DNA of 64,000 bases from an uncultured Lachnospiraceae bacterium (GCA_910577275.1 CAJTMW010000002.1:318307-382306); one strand, 5' to 3'; positions 52,590-62,276 are shown, counted from the first letter of the stretch. Numbers and translations are program-made. The notes: a model not told the origin generated them from the sequence alone.

Positions 52590-54017
52590 ATGGCAGAACA
52601 GGTTAAAAAACCGGTTGGAATTATGGAAACCGTTCTTCGTGACGCACATCAGTCGTTGATTGCGACAAGAATGCCTACCGATATGATGCTTCCAATCGTT
52701 GAAAAAATGGATAAAGTTGGTTACCATGCAGTTGAGTGCTGGGGCGGCGCTACTTTCGACGCTTCCCTTCGTTTCCTGAAGGAAGACCCCTGGGACAGAC
52801 TGAGAAAGCTTCGCGACGGCTTTAAGAACACCAAGCTGCAGATGCTTTTCAGAGGACAGAACATCCTGGGATACAGACCCTACGCGGACGACGTTGTAGA
52901 TAACTTCGTTGAAAAGTCCATTGCAAACGGTATCGATATCATCCGTATCTTTGACTGCTTAAACGATTTGAGAAACCTTCAGGCGGCAGTAAACGCCACC
53001 AACAAGGTAAAGGCAAGAGAGGGCAGAGGCCATGCGCAGGTTGCTCTTTCCTATACATTGGGCGATGCCTACACAATGGAATACTGGACAGATATGGCAA
53101 GAAAGATTGAGGAGATGGGCGCCGACTCCATCTGTATCAAGGATATGGCAGGACTCCTTGTTCCCTACAAGGCGTCTGAAATGATTGCGGCCATGAAGTC
53201 CGTGACAAAGCTGCCGATTCAGCTTCATACCCATTACACCTCAGGCGTTGCCAGCATGACCTATCTGAAAGCCGTTGAGGCGGGCGTTGACGTAATCGAC
53301 TGCGCAATTTCACCCTTTGCAATGGGTACTTCACAGCCGGCTACAGAGGTTATGGTTGAAACCTTCAAGGGAACTCCTTACGATACCGGTTACGACCAGA
53401 ATCTCCTCTCTGAAATTGCAGACTATTTCAGACCCTACAGAGACGAGTGCCTTGCAAGTGGGCTTCTCAATCCCAAGGTTATGGGCGTTGATATCAAGAC
53501 TCTGCTGTATCAGGTTCCCGGCGGTATGCTTTCCAACATGGTGAGCCAGCTCAAGGAGCAGAATGCGGAAGATAAATACTATGACGTGCTGAAAGAAATC
53601 CCGGCAGTCAGAAAAGACTTAGGCGAGCCGCCTCTTGTTACACCTTCGTCCCAGATTGTAGGTACACAGGCAGTATTTAATGTACTTATGGGAGAGAGAT
53701 ACAAGATGGCAACCAAGGAGACCAAGGCGGTTCTCCGCGGCGAGTACGGCCAGACCGTTAAGCCTATGAATCAGGAAATTATCGACAAGGTTATTCCCGG
53801 CGAAAAGAGAATCACCTGCCGTCCCGCTGATTTGATTGAAAACGAGATGGATAAGTTAGAGGCAGAGATGAAGGAATGGAAACAGCAGGACGAGGACGTA
53901 TTGTCCTACGCATTGTTCCCTCAGGTTGCCACAGACTTCTTCAAGTATCGTCAGGCACAGCAGGAAAAAGTGGATATGACCCAGGCGGACACCAAAAACG
54001 CGGCATATCCGGTATAG
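52590..54017 (+). CDS. oxaloacetate decarboxylase alpha/pyruvate carboxylase B-type carboxyltransferase
   Basis: A 475-residue TIM-barrel carboxyltransferase. Start region VGIMETVLRDAHQSLIATRMPT and the metal-binding QLHTHYTSGVA are diagnostic, and DSICIKDMAGLL holds the active-site lysine. It ends without a fused biotin domain, since the carrier is a separate gene. It exchanges a carboxyl group between oxaloacetate and biotin (5S subunit role in transcarboxylase). With the MmdA-like gene in the same operon the complex could move CO2 between an acyl-CoA and pyruvate, or decarboxylate either, with OadB. Last gene; terminator follows. Confidence 0.93.
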   Translation: MAEQVKKPVGIMETVLRDAHQSLIATRMPTDMMLPIVEKMDKVGYHAVECWGGATFDASLRFLKEDPWDRLRKLRDGFKNTKLQMLFRGQNILGYRPYADDVVDNFVEKSIANGIDIIRIFDCLNDLRNLQAAVNATNKVKAREGRGHAQVALSYTLGDAYTMEYWTDMARKIEEMGADSICIKDMAGLLVPYKASEMIAAMKSVTKLPIQLHTHYTSGVASMTYLKAVEAGVDVIDCAISPFAMGTSQPATEVMVETFKGTPYDTGYDQNLLSEIADYFRPYRDECLASGLLNPKVMGVDIKTLLYQVPGGMLSNMVSQLKEQNAEDKYYDVLKEIPAVRKDLGEPPLVTPSSQIVGTQAVFNVLMGERYKMATKETKAVLRGEYGQTVKPMNQEIIDKVIPGEKRITCRPADLIENEMDKLEAEMKEWKQQDEDVLSYALFPQVATDFFKYRQAQQEKVDMTQADTKNAAYPV

Positions 54018-54038
54018 TTTTAACTGTTTTGTAATTTA

Positions 54039-54079
54039 CCCCCCCCATGCAAAGTGATTGTGTGGGGGGATTTGTCTTA
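54039..54079 (+). terminator. terminator after the decarboxylase operon
   Basis: A run of C (54039-54046) pairs with TGGGGGG (54062-54069), then TTTGTCTT. It has a high GC stem and lies ~25 bases after the stop. Confidence 0.65.
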
Positions 54080-54186
54080 AATGAAATTGAAGGGGAGTGA
54101 AAACAGCTTTTTCACTCTGTCAGGTTTGCGCGGCGCTGCATTCACAGATTTAAGGTAACAAAGGCAGCGCAGAAGAAAGGAATGGA

Positions 54187-55113
54187 ATGGAAAATAAACG
54201 TTTTGCCCTGCTTATTGATGCAGATAATATTTCGGCAAAATATATCGGTGATATCCTGGAGGAGCTTTCCACCTACGGAATCACCACCTACAAAAGAATC
54301 TACGGGGACTGGACCAGTACCCAGGCAACAAAGTGGAAAGGGGAGCTTCTGGAAAATTCCGTAATTCCGGTGCAGCAGTTCAGCAACACTGTGGGGAAGA
54401 ATGCCACGGATTCCACACTGATAATAGATGCAATGGATATCCTTTATACCGGTAACGTGGACGGCTTCTGCATCGTATCGAGCGACAGCGATTTTACCCG
54501 TCTGGCGAGCCGGCTTCGGGAGTCCGGCATGGAAGTGATTGGGATGGGGGAGGAAAAGACGCCCCGCTCATTTAGGGTGGCGTGTACCAGATTTGTAAAT
54601 CTTGAGAATCTCGGCAATCAGGATGAAGATACGGACAATAAGGACAATCAGGACAATACCATCAGCCGGGAAGTCATATACAGCGCGATTACAAATATCA
54701 TTAACGAGAATGAAAATAAAGGAAAGAGCGTGGAGCTTGCAGCAGTAGGGAACAGGCTGGTGAATATGTACCCTGACTTTGACGTGAGAAATTACGGCTA
54801 CAGCCTTCTGTCAAAGTTTGTGGAGGACGCCGGGCTTTTCCTTCTGGAAAAGAGACAGAATGTCATTACAATTTACCTGAAGGACGATGAACAGTCCCGG
54901 GAGGAAATCATAGACTTTGTGAGGGAGATTATTCACAAGGCAGGGAAAAGAGGTATTGGCATCAGCGAGCTCGGCAACCATGTGTATAATAAGTTTGATA
55001 ATTTTAACGTGAAAGATTTCGGCTACAGCCAGTTCTCCAAGTTTGTTCAGGGGATTGGGAATGTGGAGCTGTATCAGGATAAAGGCGGGAGAAAGAGAGC
55101 AAGGGAGAAGTAG
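54187..55113 (+). CDS. NYN nuclease domain protein with two OST-HTH/LOTUS domains
   Basis: A 308-residue protein. Residues ~1-145 form a NYN (PIN-like) domain with acidic metal-site residues in ALLIDADNIS, DSTLIIDAMD and SSDSDFTRLASRLRE. After an acidic linker (NQDEDTDNKDNQDN), two winged-helix OST-HTH units occur (~155-230 and ~235-300), each with a YPDF/FDNF-x-x-NYGYS-like core: DVRNYGYSLLSKFVE and NVKDFGYSQFSKFVQ. In other organisms this domain set binds RNA (MARF1, LOTUS proteins). RNA cleavage or regulation is likely, target unknown. Monocistronic. Confidence 0.87.
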   Translation: MENKRFALLIDADNISAKYIGDILEELSTYGITTYKRIYGDWTSTQATKWKGELLENSVIPVQQFSNTVGKNATDSTLIIDAMDILYTGNVDGFCIVSSDSDFTRLASRLRESGMEVIGMGEEKTPRSFRVACTRFVNLENLGNQDEDTDNKDNQDNTISREVIYSAITNIINENENKGKSVELAAVGNRLVNMYPDFDVRNYGYSLLSKFVEDAGLFLLEKRQNVITIYLKDDEQSREEIIDFVREIIHKAGKRGIGISELGNHVYNKFDNFNVKDFGYSQFSKFVQGIGNVELYQDKGGRKRAREK

Positions 55114-55179
55114 ATTTCCTCAGGAACCAATTTAACAGACATTGACAGAATAAAGGCATAACGGATTAAAAAAGCTCAG

Positions 55180-55219
55180 AAAAGACCGTCCCGCATAAAA
55201 CAGCGGAGCGGTCTTTTTT
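55180..55219 (+). terminator. terminator after the NYN gene
   Basis: AAAAGACCG and inner CCGC pair with GCGG and CGGTCTTTT, followed by TTTTTT. Confidence 0.8.
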
Positions 55220-55243
55220 CATGGATTTTTCCCCCAATCCATG
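55220..55243 (+). promoter_or_regulatory. 8-bp inverted repeat before the fucose salvage gene
   Basis: CATGGATT (55220-55227) and AATCCATG (55236-55243), 8-base spacer, directly followed by TTACAAT (a possible -10). It could be an operator near the promoter, or part of the adjoining terminator region. Confidence 0.4.
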
Positions 55244-55274
55244 TTACAATAAATTTCATTAGAAAGGAGCACAT

Positions 55275-58262
55275 ATGAAATCACTGGTTTCTTTATTCCT
55301 GTCCCAGTCCTATCAGGACGCATGGGATGATTATATACGTTCGCTGAACCGGGCGGATTTTGCAAGGTGGGATTATGTCATTCTCACGGCCTCCAACGAG
55401 CAGCAGGCGGAAGGCTTCCGGGCGCAGCTCCGGCAGCGGGAAGGTTTTCTGCCGGAACAGACGCGCTTTGCGGTGCTGCCGGACCCGGAGGGGAAGCGGG
55501 TAGGAAGTGGCGGAGCTACCTTAAACGTAATCCGCTATATTTCGCAGCAGGAGAAAACCACGGATTTTCGGGGACTTCGGATTCTTGTGATTCACAGCGG
55601 CGGAGACAGCAAGCGGGTGCCGCAGTATTCGGCGCTGGGCAAGCTTTTTTCTCCGGTGCCCCATGATTTGCCGGACGGGCGTTCCTCCACGCTGTTTGAT
55701 GAGTTTATGATTGCCATGTCCAGCGTTCCGGCGAGAATCCGTGAGGGAATGCTGCTTTTGTCCGGCGATGTATTGTTATTATTTAATCCTTTGCAGATTG
55801 ATTACAATGGAAACGGAGCGGCGGCCATATCCTTTAAAGAGCATGTTGAGACGGGCAAGAATCACGGCGTTTATTTAAGAGGAGAGGACGGAAATGTGGC
55901 GGCCTGTCTGCAAAAGCAGCCTGCGCAGGTGCTGCGGGACGCCGGGGCGGTGAACGCCCGAGAATGTGTGGATATCGACACGGGAGCCGTTATTTTTTCC
56001 TCGGCAATGCTGTCCTCTCTGTATCAGTTAATCAGTACCGACGGCTGCTTTGACGATGAAAAGTACGGCCGTTTTGTGAATGAAAAGGTACGCCTTTCCC
56101 TCTATGCGGATTTTCTCTACCCTCTGGGAAGTCAGGCGACTTTGGAGCAGTTTTATAAGGAAAAGCCGGAGGGGGATTTTTCAGAGGAGCTTGCGGTATG
56201 CCGGAGGGCGGTGTGGGAGGCGCTTCATTCCTACCGCATGAAGCTGCTGCGTCTGGCGCCGGCGAAGTTTATTCATTTCGGAACCACAAAAGAGATTATG
56301 AGCCTGATGGCGAAGGAGATTAAAGAGTACAGCCATCTGGGATGGAATAACAGGGTCAACAGCAGCATCACCCAGCAGGGCGTTTCCGGCTATAACAGCG
56401 TTTTGTCTCAGCAGGCGGTTTGCGGCGAAAACATTTATCTGGAGGTTTCCTACGTTCACCATAAGGCAAGGATTGGCAACAATGTTTTGCTCTCTTACGT
56501 GGATATCCACGATGAGGCGATTCCTGACGACGTGGTGATTCACGGGCTGAAATTAAAGGACGGCCGCTTTGTGGTGCGTATTTTCGGAACGGAGGATAAT
56601 CCGAAAGCCGGAAAAGAGGGCTCTTTTTTAGGGACGACTCTGGGAAATTTCCTCGAGAAAAATAAGATTGCACCGGAGGAGCTCTGGGACGCAGGGGAGG
56701 AGAAGTTCTGGCAGGCCAGGCTTTATCCGGTCTGTGAAAATGTATCTGACGGCGTGGCGGCGGCGCTTAATATTTATGCCATGGCTTGCGGCGGCGGGGA
56801 CGTGGAAAGCTGGAGAGGGGCCAGGCGGCAGAGTCTCTGCGAAGGTTTTAATGAGGCGGATTCGGAGGCGCTGATTGCCTGGGACAGGCGGATGCTGGAG
56901 CTTGTTATGATGGACAGGCTGGCAAAGGATATTCAGGCAGGCAGGCCTGCGGGAGAGATATGCACCCAGATAAGCCCGGACGGTCTTACCAAAATTCAGC
57001 AGAACTGGCTGGAAAAACGCTTAAAAAGAGCGGATTACAGTGAGCAGATGCGCCTGCATTACTATATTGGCAAAATCTTAAAGGGGCGCGAGGGGGAGCG
57101 GCATATCTCCGAGTGCTTCCGAACCATTCAGCAGTCGGTGCTTTCCGGTAATCAGGAGATGATTCGGGAAAATAAAGACTGCCGGATTGTCAAAGACCGT
57201 CACACAGTAAGGCTTCCTCTGCGGGTGAACTGGGGAGGCGGCTGGAGCGACACGCCCCCTTACTGCATTGAAAACGGAGGAACGGTGTTGAATGCGGCGA
57301 TTCTTCTCAAAGGGAAAATGCCTGTGGAGGTTTCTCTGGAAAAGCTGTCCGAGCATAAGATAGTGTTTGACAGCAGGGACATGGATACCCATGGAGAATT
57401 TACAGATATCAGGGAGCTGCAGTCGGTAGGCGACCCTTACGACCCTTTTGTGCTTCAAAAGGCGGCGTTGATTGCCTGCGGTATCATTCCGGCGAAGGGC
57501 GGAAAGCTGGAGGAAATCCTTTCCCGGCTCGGGGGCGGCATTCTGATGCGCTCGGAAGTGACGGATGTTCCTCAGGGAAGCGGCCTTGGCACCAGCAGTA
57601 TACTTGCCGGAGGCTGTGTGAAAGCGCTGCTTGAGTTTATGGGAATTTCCTATGGGGAAAACGAGCTGTACAGTCATGTATCGGTGATGGAGCAGATTAT
57701 GTCAACAGGCGGCGGCTGGCAGGACCAGGTGGGAGGACTCAGCAGCGGAATCAAGTACATTACCACCATGCCGGGGCTTGTGCAGGATATCCGGGTGGAG
57801 CATATACGGATTCCCGAGGATGCATGGAAAGAGCTGAAAGAACGCTTTGTGCTGATTTATACAGGACAGAGAAGGCTTGCGCGCAATCTTCTGCGGGATG
57901 TGGTGGGGCGCTATATCGGAAACGAACCGGATTCCCTTTATGCCTTAGGTGAGATTCAAAGACTTGCGGCGCTGATGCGTTTTGAACTGGAGCGGGGGCA
58001 TGTGGATGATTTTGCACGGCTCCTTGACAGTCACTGGGAGCTGTCCAAAAAGATAGATGCAGGCAGCACCAACACGTTGATTGACCAGATTTTTGCGGCG
58101 ATAGATGCATTGATTGACGGACGCCTTGTGTGCGGCGCGGGCGGCGGCGGCTTTCTGCAGGTTATGCTGAAAAAGGGAGTGACAAGGGCGGACGTGGATA
58201 AGCGGCTTGGCGAGGTCTTTCAGGACAGCGACGTGGGCGTCTATGACGCGGAGCTTATGTGA
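55275..58262 (+). CDS. fkp: bifunctional L-fucokinase/L-fucose-1-phosphate guanylyltransferase
   Basis: A 995-residue fusion like Bacteroides Fkp. The N-terminal ~450 residues are the fucose-1-phosphate nucleotidylyltransferase: nucleotide loop RVGSGGATLNVI (residues 75-86) and a beta-helix part (IYLEVSYVHHKARIGNNVLLSYV). From ~residue 640 comes a GHMP kinase: LPLRVNWGGGWSDTPPYC, then PQGSGLGTSSILAGG near residue 765 and CGAGGGGFLQVML at the end. It turns free L-fucose into GDP-fucose with ATP and GTP for surface glycan fucosylation. Both active sites look intact. Monocistronic; no fucose transporter adjacent. Confidence 0.88.
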   Translation: MKSLVSLFLSQSYQDAWDDYIRSLNRADFARWDYVILTASNEQQAEGFRAQLRQREGFLPEQTRFAVLPDPEGKRVGSGGATLNVIRYISQQEKTTDFRGLRILVIHSGGDSKRVPQYSALGKLFSPVPHDLPDGRSSTLFDEFMIAMSSVPARIREGMLLLSGDVLLLFNPLQIDYNGNGAAAISFKEHVETGKNHGVYLRGEDGNVAACLQKQPAQVLRDAGAVNARECVDIDTGAVIFSSAMLSSLYQLISTDGCFDDEKYGRFVNEKVRLSLYADFLYPLGSQATLEQFYKEKPEGDFSEELAVCRRAVWEALHSYRMKLLRLAPAKFIHFGTTKEIMSLMAKEIKEYSHLGWNNRVNSSITQQGVSGYNSVLSQQAVCGENIYLEVSYVHHKARIGNNVLLSYVDIHDEAIPDDVVIHGLKLKDGRFVVRIFGTEDNPKAGKEGSFLGTTLGNFLEKNKIAPEELWDAGEEKFWQARLYPVCENVSDGVAAALNIYAMACGGGDVESWRGARRQSLCEGFNEADSEALIAWDRRMLELVMMDRLAKDIQAGRPAGEICTQISPDGLTKIQQNWLEKRLKRADYSEQMRLHYYIGKILKGREGERHISECFRTIQQSVLSGNQEMIRENKDCRIVKDRHTVRLPLRVNWGGGWSDTPPYCIENGGTVLNAAILLKGKMPVEVSLEKLSEHKIVFDSRDMDTHGEFTDIRELQSVGDPYDPFVLQKAALIACGIIPAKGGKLEEILSRLGGGILMRSEVTDVPQGSGLGTSSILAGGCVKALLEFMGISYGENELYSHVSVMEQIMSTGGGWQDQVGGLSSGIKYITTMPGLVQDIRVEHIRIPEDAWKELKERFVLIYTGQRRLARNLLRDVVGRYIGNEPDSLYALGEIQRLAALMRFELERGHVDDFARLLDSHWELSKKIDAGSTNTLIDQIFAAIDALIDGRLVCGAGGGGFLQVMLKKGVTRADVDKRLGEVFQDSDVGVYDAELM

Positions 58263-58320
58263 TACGGAAAACAGCAAAGATGTACTGGAAGGCGTCTGTT
58301 CATAAGAAAAGGAGGGCGAA

Positions 58321-58848
58321 ATGAAGTATTTAATTGTAGTGGATATGCAAAATGATTTTATCACAGGAAGCCTTGGCACGAAGGAAGCGGAGGCAATTCT
58401 TCCCGGCGTAATCGAAAAGGTGGGGAACTATGAGGGAAAAGTAATTTTTACAAAGGACACCCACACCCCGGAATATTTAAGCACCCAGGAGGGCAGGAAT
58501 CTTCCGGTAAAACACTGCATTTCGGGCGAGGAAGGCTGGTATCTGGACAAAGCGCTTGAGAATCTGGCGAAGTCCGGGGGCTGGCGGATTTACAATAAGC
58601 CCACCTTTGGCTGTGTGGAGCTTGCCGCAGATTTGCAGAAGGAAAATGAAAAGGAGGCTATCGAAGAAATAGAGCTGTGCGGCCTGTGTACAGATATCTG
58701 CGTAATTTCAAACGCGCTGATGCTGAAAGCCTTTATGCCGGAGGTACCCGTTGCCGTGGACGCAAAGTGCTGCGCGGGAGTTACCCCAAAAAGCCATGAA
58801 AATGCGCTGGAAGCAATGAAAATGTGCCAGATTTCCATCAGAAACTAA
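58321..58848 (+). CDS. pncA: nicotinamidase-like cysteine hydrolase
   Basis: A 175-residue isochorismatase-fold hydrolase. Catalytic triad candidates D9 (VVDMQNDF), K93 (YNKPTFG) and C127 (LCTDICV) are present, plus FTKDTHTPEYLSTQEG in the metal-binding area. Next to the nicotinate phosphoribosyltransferase gene, it most likely deamidates nicotinamide to nicotinate for NAD salvage. GGAGGGCG site. The gap to the next gene is 29 bp, so the two are cotranscribed. Confidence 0.87.
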   Translation: MKYLIVVDMQNDFITGSLGTKEAEAILPGVIEKVGNYEGKVIFTKDTHTPEYLSTQEGRNLPVKHCISGEEGWYLDKALENLAKSGGWRIYNKPTFGCVELAADLQKENEKEAIEEIELCGLCTDICVISNALMLKAFMPEVPVAVDAKCCAGVTPKSHENALEAMKMCQISIRN

Positions 58849-58877
58849 AAAATGCGGAAGTCTTAAATAGGAGAAAA

Positions 58878-60357
58878 ATGAAAACACAATTTAACGAAAG
58901 AAATATTTCCATGGTAATGGACATGTACGAGCTGACCATGTCCAACGGGTATTTTAACAGAGAATACCAGAACACATTAGGGGCCTTCGATGTGTTTTAC
59001 AGAAACAATCCCGACAATGCGGGCTACGCCATTTTCGCCGGTTTGGAGCAGGTGGTGGAATATATTCAAAATTTGCATTTTGACGAGGAGGATGTGGCAT
59101 ATCTGCGCTCAAAAAATCTGTTTACAGAAGAATTTCTTGACTATCTTCTGCACTTCAAATTCAGAGGCGACATTTACGCGATGCCGGAGGGGACGATTAT
59201 GTATCCCAACGAGCCGGTGATGACGGTGGTTGCGCCTCTTATTGACGCCCAGCTTATTGAAACCACCGTTTTGCTGGAAATCAATCATCAGTCGTTGATT
59301 GCAACAAAGACCAACAGGATTGTGCAGGCGGCCAGCGGAAAGCCGGTATCGGATTTCGGGGCAAGGCGCGCCCACAATGTGGATGCGGCGGTGTATGGGG
59401 CGCGAGCCAGCCTATATCGGCGGCGCCGTGGGGACGGCGACAGTCCTTGCAGGGAAAATGTTCGGCATTCCGATTTCGGGAACCATGGCTCACAGCTGGG
59501 TAATGTGCTTTGACAGTGAATTTGAGGCGTTTAAGGCTTATGCGGAAAGCTATCCCGACGCCACGGTTCTGCTTGTAGATACCTATGATGTGTTAAAGAG
59601 CGGCGTGCCAAATGCCATACGGACGGCAAAAGAGGTCTTAGAGCCGATGGGAAAGAGGCTGAAAGGAATTCGCCTGGATTCGGGCGACCTTGCCTATCTG
59701 TCAAAGGAGGCGCGGAAGATGCTGGACGCCGCCGGTCTCTCTGACTGCATTATTGTTGCCTCCAACAGTCTTGATGAGTACACGATTACTTCTCTGAACC
59801 GTCAGGAAGCAAAAATCGACAGCTACGGTGTGGGTGAAAAGCTGATTACCTCATCCACCACGCCGGTGTTCGGCGCTGTATATAAGTTGGTGGCAATCAA
59901 TAAGGACGGTGATTTTGTCCCGAAAATCAAGATTTCCGAGACCCTTGAAAAGATTACAAATCCGGGAATCAAAGAAATCTACCGGGTGTATGACAAGGCC
60001 GGGAAGGCTGTTGCGGACTATCTGACAATCAAAGGGGAGGTTCCTGATACCAGCCGCCCGGTCCGTTATGTGGACCCGGTAAAATACTGGAAGGACAGAA
60101 GCTTTGTAGATTGTAGCTTTAAGCCTCTGCAGCAGCAGATATTCAAAGACGGCGAGCTGGTATATGAGCTGCCCGCACTGGAGGACATTAAAAAATATGT
60201 GAGGAATCAGCTTGACAGTGAAATCTGGAAGGAGGAGCAGAGATTTGAAAACTGCCACCCTCATTATCTGGATATGAGCCCGGCCATGTTTGAACTGAAG
60301 ATGAGCCTTCTCCACGACGGAAGCTGCGGCTTACAGCCGTCGCAGGCAGATTCGTAA
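58878..60357 (+). pseudogene. pncB: nicotinate phosphoribosyltransferase, interrupted by a +1 frameshift
   Basis: The enzyme makes nicotinate mononucleotide from nicotinate and PRPP. The first frame starts at the ATG at 58878 (AGGAG site; MDMYELTMSNGYF) and reads correctly through AVYGARA near 59408, then shifts. The second frame resumes with AYIGGAVGTATVLAGKMFG and runs to 60357. One extra base at about 59409 explains it: without it the text reads YGARAAYIGG, the usual family string. Full length would be ~492 residues, normal for this family. It could be a true mutation, a sequencing or assembly error, or much less likely a programmed frameshift. Both halves keep conserved motifs with no other stops, which favours a recent event or error. 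Confidence 0.87.
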
Positions 60358-60465
60358 CAGGAGGAAGGCCTTCCGGCAAAGGCTCTGCAACGACGCTTTT
60401 TCCGGGGAGGTATGACGGATAGCCTGTGCAAAGTAATCTGTGGTGAAGAAAGGACGGAGGGTATA

Positions 60466-62250
60466 ATGGGAAAGACGGAATTTTATCTGGTATCTTCTCT
60501 GGAAAAGGTATTTCCATGTAAGCGGCCCGAACCCATGAAAAATACGACATTGTCGGTATGGGCGGGAATGCGGGGAGCGGTGCAGCTTGTTCTTCATGGG
60601 TCTGAGAAAGATAAGGGCAGCCTTTGGCACAGCTACAGGATTTCCGTGAAAGGTGCGCCGGTGCCCGCCGAACTGTATAAGGTGGAATTACTGCCGTCGG
60701 ACTTTCCGTCCTGGGAGGCTGCGGCGGAGGATGAAAATTACCTGACCCATGAGCCGGGGCTTTTTCCTGATTTGCTTATGCCTTTGGAGGACGGGCTTAT
60801 CCGTCCGATTCCCCGGCAGTACCGGAGTGTGTGGATTTCTTTTCCCGTGACGGAAGAAACATTGCCGGGAACCTATGAAGTGACAATTGAGGCGAGGCCG
60901 GAAGGCGCCGGGAATGCCGGAAACGGAGCGCAGCAGGCGGAGGCTGACGGCTGCCAGGAAAGCGGGAAGCAGGAGACAGCGGCAGACGGTCGGGAAAGAG
61001 AAACGTCGGAAAGGGCGGCGGACGACTGTGCTGAAAGCGCCAGATTGTCTTTTTTTCTGCGCGTGGGAAATGTGAAGCCGGACAAACAAGAGATGATTCA
61101 CACGGAATGGTTTCACGGGGACTGCCTTGCGGATTATTACCATGTAGAGCCGTTAAGCGAGGCTCATTGGGCGATAATGGAAAGGTTTATCCGGCAGGCG
61201 GGACGGCGTCACGGCGTCAATATGCTGCTGACACCGGTCTTTACGCCGCCTCTTGACACGGAAGTGGGCGGGGAGCGTCCGACGGTTCAGCTTGTGGGCG
61301 TTACAGTGACAAAGGGAAAGTATTCCTTTGATTTTTCGGCATTGGCGCGCTGGACTGCCATCTGCCGGGAAAACGGAATAGAATACTTGGAAATTGCGCA
61401 TCTTTTTACACAATGGGGAGCCCGTGCAACGCCTAAAATTATTGCATGTATTGACGGAGAAAATCGAAGGATTTTCGGCTGGGACATTCCGGCGGACAGT
61501 CCGAAATACCGTGAATTTCTGGAGTGCTTCCTTCCGGCGCTGCAGACGGAGCTTCAAAAGCTGGGATATGACAGGGAGCATGTTTATTTTCATATTTCGG
61601 ATGAGCCCTCGGAAGAAAACAAAAGCAGTTATCTGACGGCAAAAAAACAGGCGGCGGATTTGCTTTCCGGGTATCCTGTGATTGATGCGCTCAGCAGCTT
61701 TTCCCTGTACCGGACGGGTATTGTGGAGCGTCCGATTCCATCCAACGACCATATCCAGCCCTTCATCGATGCGCAGGTTCCCGACCTGTGGGTTTATTAC
61801 TGCTGTTCTCAGGGGATTGACGTCCCCAACCGTTTTTATGCAATGCCCAGCGCAAGGAACAGGATTATGGGCGTATTGATGTATTTATATCAGATAAAAG
61901 GATTTTTGCATTGGGGATATAATTTTTATTTTACCCAATATTCCCGAAAATCGGCGGACCCTTACAGAATGACGCACAGCGATTATGCGTTCCCTTCCGG
62001 CGACTCTTATCTTGTCTATCCCGGCGAAGGCGGGGAGCCTCTGACGTCTGTCAGGGCGGAGGTTCAAAACGAAGCGCTGGCTGATATCCGCATTCTAAAT
62101 GCTCTTGAGAAAAGGAAGGGGCGCGGCGAAGTGGAAAAAATTATCTACGGGGAAGAAACAGAGCCGTTTACCTTTAAGAAATACCCTCACAGCGCAGAGT
62201 ATTTGCTGTCCCTGCGGGAAAAGCTTTTTGATGCGCTTGAGAACGGATGA
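60466..62250 (+). CDS. DUF4091/GH123-like glycosidase, cytoplasmic
   Basis: A 594-residue protein. The ATG at 60466 has GGAGG five bases upstream. No signal peptide. N-terminal part (~1-145) is beta-rich; residues ~148-195 are a hydrophilic low-complexity insert. The C-terminal ~350 residues are the DUF4091 domain, which is the catalytic domain of GH123 beta-N-acetylgalactosaminidases. The expected Asp-Glu pair is seen as D379-E380 in YFHISDEPSEEN, within a barrel containing HTEWFHGDCLADYY and GFLHWGYNFYF. The GH123 family hydrolyses by substrate-assisted catalysis. Cytoplasmic location would mean action on imported GalNAc-containing sugars. The substrate is unproven. Confidence 0.78.
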   Translation: MGKTEFYLVSSLEKVFPCKRPEPMKNTTLSVWAGMRGAVQLVLHGSEKDKGSLWHSYRISVKGAPVPAELYKVELLPSDFPSWEAAAEDENYLTHEPGLFPDLLMPLEDGLIRPIPRQYRSVWISFPVTEETLPGTYEVTIEARPEGAGNAGNGAQQAEADGCQESGKQETAADGRERETSERAADDCAESARLSFFLRVGNVKPDKQEMIHTEWFHGDCLADYYHVEPLSEAHWAIMERFIRQAGRRHGVNMLLTPVFTPPLDTEVGGERPTVQLVGVTVTKGKYSFDFSALARWTAICRENGIEYLEIAHLFTQWGARATPKIIACIDGENRRIFGWDIPADSPKYREFLECFLPALQTELQKLGYDREHVYFHISDEPSEENKSSYLTAKKQAADLLSGYPVIDALSSFSLYRTGIVERPIPSNDHIQPFIDAQVPDLWVYYCCSQGIDVPNRFYAMPSARNRIMGVLMYLYQIKGFLHWGYNFYFTQYSRKSADPYRMTHSDYAFPSGDSYLVYPGEGGEPLTSVRAEVQNEALADIRILNALEKRKGRGEVEKIIYGEETEPFTFKKYPHSAEYLLSLREKLFDALENG

Positions 62251-62276
62251 AAAGCGAAAAAATATATTTCACCATA

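Noticed and set aside
59299..60357. Second half of nicotinate phosphoribosyltransferase as an independent gene
   Set aside because: Its first ~35 residues are out-of-frame noise and it lacks a ribosome site; it is the continuation of the frame that starts at 58878.
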